From positions 171,818-235,817 of the forward strand of contig JAHYYJ010000001.1 of the NCBI GenBank assembly GCA_019425015.1: a DNA stretch of 64,000 nucleotides. The letters are read 5' to 3'. The translations under genes and the position numbers were made by a program. The DNA is from Collinsella sp. (GTDB lineage Bacteria > Actinomycetota > Coriobacteriia > Coriobacteriales > Coriobacteriaceae). Shown here piece by piece: positions 1 through 6,610 of this stretch. The number at the start of each line of letters is the position of its first letter. The stretch's first letter is position 1. The notes under the pieces are model-generated. The model saw only the letters and a list, made by a program, of their open reading frames with translations, was not told the origin of the DNA and made no database searches.

Positions 1-1508
1 TTCCACGACACCGTCACCTCTCCGTCGCCGGTCGCCTCGGCAGCGGCCTGGGGGGAAGGAACCAATTTACAAGTTAAATAATCGTCAGACGTAAAGTTAT
101 TCCAACGACCGTTGGCATAAGCCTGAACAAGGAATGTATATGTCTTCCCGTTTTCAAGCCCATCGATTTCATAGGAAGTTCCTGTGCAATCATACGTATA
201 GGTATTAAACCCACCATCGCTCTTGCGCAGAGCAATTGCATACTTAGATGCATTGGGGACTGAATCCCAGCTCAACTTGATTTTACCGTCATACATCTCG
301 GAAACCACCGGATCAGGTTTAGCTTCCTTCGAAAGGCCAAACTGGTTAGCAATAGCCAGAGCATCTGCCTGGCCCATTTTTTGAAGGTATAGCGAATTGG
401 CCAAAAGTCCGGCATCATAACTGTTGTCGATAAAACCATGTTCGACCAAAACTGCAGGAATGCCATATTGGCGACAATTTCTTATGACAGAAAGACTATC
501 GGCGTTGCTGCCGTCAGGATAATAGAGCTGCGTACCGTTTAAATCGTAATAATCATTTTTTGTACCACGGTTAACGAGGCCAACAGATACAAGCCTGTTT
601 AGAACATCTTGGCCCAGAGACTCTCCGAGTTCATTAAATGAAGAAAACCAACTAGCTTGCCTCGGAATCCAAATTTCCGCTCCGGTGCCACCGCCTGAAT
701 TGATGTGAAAACTCATGAACAAAGATGCGTTGTTGTCTCTTGCAATTTGGGCGCGAGCAATAAGTTCGTTTGTAGTGTTGGCAACGCCAGTAACGGAAGT
801 GTCAGAATCACGTGTCATAATAACTCGAACGCCAGCGTACTTCTGGAGTTCATCGCGGCAATAACGTGCAATTTGCAACGTAAGATCCTTCTCACGAAGA
901 CCATTGCCGATGGCGCCGGAATCCCAACCGCCATGACCAGCATCTAAAACAAAGACCCAGCTACGCGCCCGTACAGAGTTCTCCGAAATGACATCAACGG
1001 CAGATTCCAACGAATCAAACGAAGCACCTGTGTCGTCAGTAAACACGGACTCAAGCTGATCATCCGAGTCGCCATCAGACAGCAATCGATACGGTGCAGC
1101 CACTTCACCGGCGCTAAACATCTGATCAGAAATTTCATCAGGAAAAATACGAGTTGCTCCAGAGGCATACTCCACCTTAAGCAAGGAATAAACGCCAGCG
1201 GCAGAGACGCTCGAAGAGAAAAGATATGTGTTGTCAGCACTGGAAGTGACATCGAATCGGATAAGGGCTTCAGACGCAGTATTTGCACAATACAGTGCCA
1301 CAGGCTCATCCGACGGCGTCCCGTCAAAGCCCAAAGCAACTCTTTGCGCATCTCCGAGGTCAACGTGACTCTTCTCGATATAAATAAACGAAAGGTTATC
1401 TACATCTGAGCTATCGGCAAAAGCGTTAACGGGATGACCAAGAAAAAGAGAAAGAAGTGACATAGCAAAGATTGCGGTCAACAAATAGCGCTGGATACTC
1501 TTTTGCAT
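1..1508 (-). CDS. N-acetylmuramoyl-L-alanine amidase (Amidase_3) with FnIII repeats, 3' part outside window
   Basis: Cell-wall hydrolase that should cleave the amide between MurNAc and the stem peptide. The frame is open from an ATG at 1508 (SD AAGGAC just upstream) to the window edge, so the C-terminus is missing. Residues 1-31 form a signal peptide ending in a small-residue site (NAFADS). Residues about 185-370 are an Amidase_3 domain: DAGHGGWDSG supplies the first zinc His, a Glu follows in NGLREKDL, SFHINS gives the second His, and VLVEHGFIDN carries the catalytic Glu. An FnIII-type repeat follows (WDSVPNASKYAIAL), and a second begins at the edge (ATGDGEVTVSW). The last 60 bases are abruptly GC-rich and match the GC-rich FnIII units of the gene at 6611-9433. 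Confidence 0.9.
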   Translation of the reverse strand, partial: MQKSIQRYLLTAIFAMSLLSLFLGHPVNAFADSSDVDNLSFIYIEKSHVDLGDAQRVALGFDGTPSDEPVALYCANTASEALIRFDVTSSADNTYLFSSSVSAAGVYSLLKVEYASGATRIFPDEISDQMFSAGEVAAPYRLLSDGDSDDQLESVFTDDTGASFDSLESAVDVISENSVRARSWVFVLDAGHGGWDSGAIGNGLREKDLTLQIARYCRDELQKYAGVRVIMTRDSDTSVTGVANTTNELIARAQIARDNNASLFMSFHINSGGGTGAEIWIPRQASWFSSFNELGESLGQDVLNRLVSVGLVNRGTKNDYYDLNGTQLYYPDGSNADSLSVIRNCRQYGIPAVLVEHGFIDNSYDAGLLANSLYLQKMGQADALAIANQFGLSKEAKPDPVVSEMYDGKIKLSWDSVPNASKYAIALRKSDGGFNTYTYDCTGTSYEIDGLENGKTYTFLVQAYANGRWNNFTSDDYLTCKLVPSPQAAAEATGDGEVTVSW

Positions 1509-1520
1509 ATACAGTCCTTA

Positions 1521-1550
1521 AAAGAAAAAGGCGGCCAGAAGCCGCCTTTT
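1521..1550 (-). terminator. Rho-independent terminator after the aminotransferase gene
   Basis: A 10-bp perfect stem (AAAAGGCGGC / GCCGCCTTTT, loop CAGAA) is followed on the minus strand by a T-run. It begins 6 bases after the aminotransferase stop and ends 13 bases before the amidase start, so it separates the two transcription units or acts as a leader attenuator of the amidase. Confidence 0.85.
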
Positions 1551-1555
1551 AATAT

Positions 1556-2692
1556 CTATCGAGTGGCGTAAAAAGAAAGAACAGCGTCAGCAACATGATG
1601 CCTATCGGCATCGCTTAGACCATAGTACATAGGCAACCTGACAAGCCTATTGCTTTCAGAGGTAGTAAACCTGTCTTCCCCGTCAAAACGACCAAACATC
1701 TTTCCTGCAGGCGCATCATGCAAAGGAATGTAATGGAAAAGAGCTTGGACACCATGGTCCTTAAGGTAAGAGATAAAATCACCGCGTTCCTTAAGATCTT
1801 TACACTTGATGTAAAACATATGCGCGTTATGTTCGCAGCCTTCAGGAATATAGGGAAGCTCAATCTTGCCGGCATCTGCAAGCGGCTTTAAAGACTCCTG
1901 ATAAAAATGCCAAGTTGAGAGTCGATTCTCATTAATTTCATCAGCATGCTCCAGCTGCGCCCAAAGATAAGCCGCATTCATGTCAGAAGGCAGGTAGCTC
2001 GACCCACGATCAACCCAAGTGTACTTGTCTACTTGACCCCTAAAAAAGCGCTGACGATTAGTCCCTTTTTCGCGAATAATTTCAGCACGATCGCAGTAAC
2101 GCGAGTCGTTAATAGAAAGCGCGCCACCTTCGCCCATCGAATAGTTCTTAGTTTCATGAAAGCTATAGCAACCAAAATGACCAATAGTGCCGAGAGCCTC
2201 ACCCTTATAAGAACTCAAAACACCCTGTGCCGCATCTTCAACGACCAACAAGTTGTTGCGTGTAGCGATGTCCATGATTCGATCCATATCACATGCAACG
2301 CCAGCATAATGCACAGGAACGACAACCTTGGTTTTATCAGTTATCGCCCTCTCAATGGCATCGGGATCAATATTCATTGTGTCAGGGCACACGTCAACAA
2401 ACACCAAAGTGGCGCCGACCATTTGAAATGCCGTAGCAGTAGAAGAGAAAGTGAAGCTAGGCAGAATCACCTCATCACCAGGATGTAGGTCGCATAAGAT
2501 TGCTGCAAGCTCAAGCGCGCTCGTACCACTAGTCGTTAGCAGGATCTTATTGGAATTAAAACGGTTCTCGAGCCATTCGCTACATTTTTTGGTAAAAGGA
2601 CCATCACCGCAAATCTTACGATTGACAGCGCAGGCCTCTCGAACATATTCCATTTCCGTGCCCACATAAGGCGGGAGATTAAAATTGATCAT
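1556..2692 (-). CDS. wecE: WecE/RffA-like dTDP-4-amino-4,6-dideoxygalactose transaminase
   Basis: PLP-dependent DegT/DnrJ/EryC1/StrS aminotransferase of 378 residues. The closest family known to me is WecE/RffA, which aminates dTDP-4-keto-6-deoxyglucose to dTDP-Fuc4N. Family blocks visible along its length are KICGDGPFTKKC near the N-terminus, PGDEVILPSFTF, VPVHYAGVACDMD, VVEDAAQGV and SFHETKNY with the PLP lysine, then REKGTNRQRFFRGQVDKYTW. The start is the ATG at 2692 (MINFNLPPY), which overlaps the stop of the preceding membrane-protein gene in an ATGA junction; a longer frame to 2752 would run into that gene. It is the last gene of a tight leftward operon. The exact sugar is inferred from similarity only. 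Confidence 0.85.
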   Translation of the reverse strand: MINFNLPPYVGTEMEYVREACAVNRKICGDGPFTKKCSEWLENRFNSNKILLTTSGTSALELAAILCDLHPGDEVILPSFTFSSTATAFQMVGATLVFVDVCPDTMNIDPDAIERAITDKTKVVVPVHYAGVACDMDRIMDIATRNNLLVVEDAAQGVLSSYKGEALGTIGHFGCYSFHETKNYSMGEGGALSINDSRYCDRAEIIREKGTNRQRFFRGQVDKYTWVDRGSSYLPSDMNAAYLWAQLEHADEINENRLSTWHFYQESLKPLADAGKIELPYIPEGCEHNAHMFYIKCKDLKERGDFISYLKDHGVQALFHYIPLHDAPAGKMFGRFDGEDRFTTSESNRLVRLPMYYGLSDADRHHVADAVLSFYATR

Positions 2693-3039
2693 ATAGCAGC
2701 TCCAAATGAATATAGTCCGATACCAAGCAAAATAAGAAGCAGTGAAATCCACTTCCGTCGAGACATTTTCTCATGAAAAATCGTAATACCGAATATTGTC
2801 ACATATATGTAGCTGGTGGCTTCCAACAACGGACCCATGGAAAGGGGAATCCCTTTATAAGCAAAAATCGAAAGAAAGGTCGTACAAACGAAAAGGAAGT
2901 AAGCGCAAATCACTAGAGGGTTCAGATACTCTCGAACCCTGCTGTCATACGTCTTAAGAGCAGCCTTCTTTAGCATTACTTGAGATATTGCACTAATAAA
3001 AACACCGAGGAGAAGAAGCAAGGCATATCGAAAATCCAC
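2689..3039 (-). CDS. Small DMT/EmrE-type membrane protein, ArnE/ArnF-like subunit 2
   Basis: A 116-residue protein with four hydrophobic segments, the size and shape of SMR/EamA half-transporters. Residues 5-23 (ALLLLLGVFISAISQVM) and the following helices resemble ArnE/ArnF, the heterodimer proposed to flip undecaprenyl-phosphate-aminoarabinose across the membrane. Two consecutive, different genes of this type (this and 3052-3402) are the usual arrangement for a heterodimer. It lies between an ATP-grasp gene and a nucleotide-sugar aminotransferase, fitting a flippase for a lipid-linked amino sugar. Multidrug SMR export is the alternative, but the glycan context makes that less likely. Confidence 0.7.
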   Translation of the reverse strand: MDFRYALLLLLGVFISAISQVMLKKAALKTYDSRVREYLNPLVICAYFLFVCTTFLSIFAYKGIPLSMGPLLEATSYIYVTIFGITIFHEKMSRRKWISLLLILLGIGLYSFGAAI

Positions 3040-3051
3040 AGCACTTCCCTC

Positions 3052-3402
3052 CTAAGCAGCATCGGAATCTGAAGAGGCAAACAAAGCCACGCCAATTAAT
3101 ACAATAATGCCTCCGGCAACCTGAAGAAAGCCAAGCTGCTCCTTAAAGACAATTACACCCCATACCATGCCCCATACAACTGTAACGGCGCGATTGGCAT
3201 AGGCTGTCGTTAATGGCAGTCGTTTAATAATTTGTTGCCAGCAAATAGCATAAATGCCAAGTAGCATGATAATTCCGGCATAGCAGACACAAAAACCGAA
3301 AGATAGAAAAGGATAGCCTGCCGCAAACTTACTTAAGATACCGCTACAGGAATACAAAACCAATAGCAGATGAAGCGCTAAGAAAACGCGTCCATTTTTC
3401 AA
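3052..3402 (-). CDS. Small DMT/EmrE-type membrane protein, ArnE/ArnF-like subunit 1
   Basis: A 116-residue protein with four predicted membrane segments (about residues 6-24, 32-53, 68-86 and 91-110). The third carries NRAVTVVWGMVWGVIVFKE and the fourth GGIIVLIGVALFA, typical of the EamA/SMR fold. It starts only 3 bases after the ATP-grasp stop and ends 12 bases before the second DMT gene, so it is co-translated with both. Together the pair probably forms an ArnEF-like flippase. No substrate can be read from the sequence. Confidence 0.7.
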   Translation of the reverse strand: MKNGRVFLALHLLLVLYSCSGILSKFAAGYPFLSFGFCVCYAGIIMLLGIYAICWQQIIKRLPLTTAYANRAVTVVWGMVWGVIVFKEQLGFLQVAGGIIVLIGVALFASSDSDAA

Positions 3403-3405
3403 TTT

Positions 3406-4554
3406 CTATACGCCTCGCTTCGGCAAGTACTTTTCCAAATTATCAATCGAATCTGAAGTCAGGATATAGAAGCCGTATCTGCTGCCGCTATCGACAATTT
3501 CATGCTCCATGTCATTGTCCACAGAACTTCGCTCGACTCTCACATGCCTATCGCATTCTGCTTGTCGAAGCATCGCTAAGTCTTCGCCATCAAAAATAAA
3601 GCGAATCATGGCGCATTCAGGATGCTCAGAGACACTCAGGTCGGGCTCACGCCCAGTAGCAACAGAAATTACTGCACCCAAGAAATCAACTCCCGTTGAG
3701 AGTTCCACGAGATCGCTGCCGATACAGTCGCCACCCATGCGGCTACCAATTTCGACAATACGAATATCCTCATTCTCATTAACCAAAATCTCTGAATGAG
3801 AAGCGCCGAATTCAACTCCCAAAGAATCTAGGGCGTGAGAAACAACTTCAATGATTTTGGAACGTAAAGAATCTGAAACGGGTGCAGGCTGTAAGTGACC
3901 AGTTTCAATGAAATGCGGAGCTCCAGTTGTGTATTTCCTCGTCAGTGCAAGAAAGTGATGCTCACCTTTCCAAGAAACAAATTCAACACTAAATTCAATG
4001 CCAGTAAAAAACTCTTCAACGACACATGCCTTAGAAAAGGAAACATTGATTGCAGCGCGGACGGCATCCTCAAGTCCTTCTGAAGACTGAAGCTTAGTGA
4101 TGCAACGACTACCAGACCTGTCAACAGGCTTTACGATTATTGGATAAGTGAGATCTAAACCATCAATATCAGTAAGGTCGGTCACCTGGTAGCTTTTAGG
4201 AGAAGGGTCTCCATTTTTGAAAAAGGCTTCACGCATTAAGTGCTTATTTGTGGATACGTCGATGCAGTCAACTGAATTGGCACACAGACCGAGCTTGTCG
4301 GCAACCTTAGAAACAGTAATGTTGCCGAGATCCGTACCGATAGAACAAATGCCGTCAATACCGATAGAGCTACACTTCTCAGCAATTTGATCGATTTCGG
4401 TAATACTAATAGGATAGAAATAGTCAGCAGTGCGCTCGCCAATATCGCCGCATTCCCATGCGAAGACATGCGTTTCGAAGCCAAGTTGTTTGGCCTTAAG
4501 AATCAATGGATTTTGAAAATCAGACGCACCGATAATAGCGAGCTTTTTCGACAT
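3406..4554 (-). CDS. ATP-grasp family ligase
   Basis: A 382-residue ATP-grasp protein. Residues 1-100 form a pre-ATP-grasp Rossmann-like domain (KLAIIGASDFQNPLI). The central ATP-binding region has PIIVKPVDRSGSRCI and VVEEFFTGIEFSVEF, and the Mg/ATP site sits in VEIGSRMGGDCIGSDL. Family members join a carboxylate, activated as acyl phosphate, to an amine or thiol. The start is the ATG at 4554 with GGGAG 8 bases upstream, two bases after the upstream stop; an in-frame start at 4569 would overlap the SDR gene. Within this operon a plausible role is amidation of the amino sugar made by the aminotransferase, by an amino acid or similar carboxylate; that is inference. Confidence 0.75.
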   Translation of the reverse strand: MSKKLAIIGASDFQNPLILKAKQLGFETHVFAWECGDIGERTADYFYPISITEIDQIAEKCSSIGIDGICSIGTDLGNITVSKVADKLGLCANSVDCIDVSTNKHLMREAFFKNGDPSPKSYQVTDLTDIDGLDLTYPIIVKPVDRSGSRCITKLQSSEGLEDAVRAAINVSFSKACVVEEFFTGIEFSVEFVSWKGEHHFLALTRKYTTGAPHFIETGHLQPAPVSDSLRSKIIEVVSHALDSLGVEFGASHSEILVNENEDIRIVEIGSRMGGDCIGSDLVELSTGVDFLGAVISVATGREPDLSVSEHPECAMIRFIFDGEDLAMLRQAECDRHVRVERSSVDNDMEHEIVDSGSRYGFYILTSDSIDNLEKYLPKRGV

Positions 4555-4556
4555 CT

Positions 4557-5579
4557 TTACTTCTCCCAATTGGCCGAAGAGTTCTTTTCGAAATCATTCC
4601 AGCGGCCGCTTTCCATCTCAGCCTTATAATCGAGCATCATCGAATAATAGTCTCTATAAGCTGGAACAAAACCGAAATCACGCTCAGCCTTACTCATATC
4701 GAACAAAAATGAAGGGGTGTTGTTCTTGAGCTCCGGCCTGTAAACGATTTTCGATTTAGAGCTGTCGCCAAATACCTCGATAACTGCACGAGCCTGATCT
4801 TCAAGCTCCAAAGGAACCCCGCTTGTCATGTTATAAAGCCCATGCGTTGAATCGCTTTCCAAAGCCATTCGATATGCCCGAGCAACATCCTTCACATAGA
4901 TAATGTCTCTTGAGATATGAGGGTCTCCCCATATCTCAAGGTTCTGTCCGGACGCGGCCTTTTCGATCCAGACTTGGATAGCAGACTTGTACGGCTTACC
5001 ATCAACTAAGATTGTGCCATGAGGTCCAACGCCGTAAACCGGAGGAAAACGGAACACTGCCCCCTGAAGACCATGTTGCTGCGAATAATACTCAATCAAA
5101 TCGTTGGCAGCATTCTTCGTGATGGTATAGACAGCGTGGTCACCAGTAAAGGAGAAATTCCTGGGCTCATCCTCAGTAATGGCATAGTCCTTTCTCCATG
5201 CCCCAGAGACATCACCATAAGTAGTGGCGGAAATTATCTTCTTGATGCCATTCGTCCTGCAATACTCGAGCACGTTCACTGTGCCCATAGTATTCACTCT
5301 AACGTAATCGATGGCATTCTCTTCGTTAACCAAATCAGCAGTTGCATTGGCAGGAAGCAAACCAGCTAGAAGAATTACGCCCTCGACGTTATCAGCAGGG
5401 AGTTTTGAAAAATCTTCAGGCTTAGTAATATCGAGACTAATAAACTCGGCACCCATGTCTTCAAGGAAAGGACGAAGTCGTTCATTCCTACCGGTAGCAA
5501 TAACTTGTTTGCCTGATTTGACAAGCTCGTCAACGGTATACATACCGATAAAACTGGTTGCTCCAATAACAATTACCAT
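4557..5579 (-). CDS. NAD-dependent sugar-nucleotide epimerase/dehydratase (extended SDR)
   Basis: A 340-residue extended short-chain dehydrogenase. The dinucleotide-binding motif is at the very N-terminus (VIGATSFIGMYTV), the catalytic Ser/Thr region is SATTYGD, and the Tyr-Lys pair is in YTITKNAANDL. RFPPVYGVGPHG and DIIYVKDVARAY are typical of UDP/dTDP-sugar epimerases, dehydratases and reductases. It starts 3 bases after the glycosyltransferase stop and ends 2 bases before the ATP-grasp start. It probably supplies or remodels the nucleotide sugar used by the neighbouring aminotransferase or glycosyltransferase. The exact reaction (4,6-dehydration, epimerisation or ketoreduction) cannot be decided here. 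Confidence 0.8.
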   Translation of the reverse strand: MVIVIGATSFIGMYTVDELVKSGKQVIATGRNERLRPFLEDMGAEFISLDITKPEDFSKLPADNVEGVILLAGLLPANATADLVNEENAIDYVRVNTMGTVNVLEYCRTNGIKKIISATTYGDVSGAWRKDYAITEDEPRNFSFTGDHAVYTITKNAANDLIEYYSQQHGLQGAVFRFPPVYGVGPHGTILVDGKPYKSAIQVWIEKAASGQNLEIWGDPHISRDIIYVKDVARAYRMALESDSTHGLYNMTSGVPLELEDQARAVIEVFGDSSKSKIVYRPELKNNTPSFLFDMSKAERDFGFVPAYRDYYSMMLDYKAEMESGRWNDFEKNSSANWEK

Positions 5580-5582
5580 AGC

Positions 5583-6512
5583 TTACTCATCCTTTCCATT
5601 GCACTCTTTTTCAATCACATACAGAGGTCTATTTTTAACCTCAGTAAAAATATTGCCGACGTACAGTCCAACGATTCCAATTGCAGACAAAATGAGACCA
5701 CCCATAAAAAAGATGGAACAAAGAAGGCTAGTCCATCCAACTTGAATTCCTGGAACACAGATTTTTTGAACTATCGCTGCAATTAGAACAAGCAAGGCAA
5801 CGAAGGACATTGCAAAGCCAACGTTAACCGCAAATTTCAAAGGCTTATTAGACTGGGCGGTAATAAGCTCAAACGCCATATTAAGCTTTTTCCTAAAACT
5901 ATAGGAAGACTCACCAGCAAAGCGTTCATCGCCAACTATCTCTATCGCAGTTTGCCTAAACCCAAGCCACTTAATAAACATCGTGTATCCACGGTTATGT
6001 TCACGCATTGAACAATACTGAGAAATTACCGCGCGACGAGCAATACTGAAGTTGCAAAGTGAAGGATCATAACTACCGTCAGTAAAATACTCATACACTT
6101 TATAAAAAGCTCGAGACAACGCCATGGTCAAAGCGCTATCTTTTCGCTCTACCCTTTTTGCAAAAACGACATCGAAGCCCTCCAGAGCTTTATTATAGAG
6201 CTGGGGAATGGCCTCAGGCCTATCCTGGAGGTCGCAATCCATTACGACAACCCAATCACCATGGCAACAGTCAAGACCCGCAGTGATCGCACGAATTTGG
6301 CCAAAATTACGAGCAAGCTTGATTCCATACACACGTTCATCAGCGTCGCATATCGACTGCACAACAGACCACGAATCATATGGATCGTGGTCGTCAACAA
6401 GAACGAGCTCGAAAGACGCCTCCATCTTTTCAAAAACATCAACGATTCGCTTATGCAGTTCGGGCAGCGCCTCTTTACAACCATAAACTGGAATTACAAC
6501 AGAGAAATCCAT
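5583..6512 (-). CDS. ArnC/GtrB-like polyprenyl-phosphate glycosyltransferase
   Basis: A 309-residue GT2 enzyme of the DPM1/ArnC/GtrB group, which moves a sugar from a nucleotide onto undecaprenyl phosphate on the cytosolic face. The GT-A domain spans residues 1-210: VVIPVYGCKEALPEL, VLVDDHDPYDSW, and VVMDCDLQDRPEAIP with the metal-binding acidic cluster. Two membrane helices follow near residues 228-250 and 260-288, then a basic tail, as in GtrB. It is the first gene of the leftward sugar operon. It fits making the lipid-linked sugar that the two DMT proteins would flip. Confidence 0.85.
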   Translation of the reverse strand: MDFSVVIPVYGCKEALPELHKRIVDVFEKMEASFELVLVDDHDPYDSWSVVQSICDADERVYGIKLARNFGQIRAITAGLDCCHGDWVVVMDCDLQDRPEAIPQLYNKALEGFDVVFAKRVERKDSALTMALSRAFYKVYEYFTDGSYDPSLCNFSIARRAVISQYCSMREHNRGYTMFIKWLGFRQTAIEIVGDERFAGESSYSFRKKLNMAFELITAQSNKPLKFAVNVGFAMSFVALLVLIAAIVQKICVPGIQVGWTSLLCSIFFMGGLILSAIGIVGLYVGNIFTEVKNRPLYVIEKECNGKDE

Positions 6513-6610
6513 AACTAGCCTTAGATTGAGTTTAATAACTTACTCATGATGCATTCGATTAAGCCAACCGTCAAATCATAGTGAAGGCAATCATCAAACG
6601 AACGCCGGGC

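Noticed and set aside
1946..2488. 180-codon plus-strand frame opposite the aminotransferase
   Set aside because: No SD, no family; the aminotransferase is well supported.
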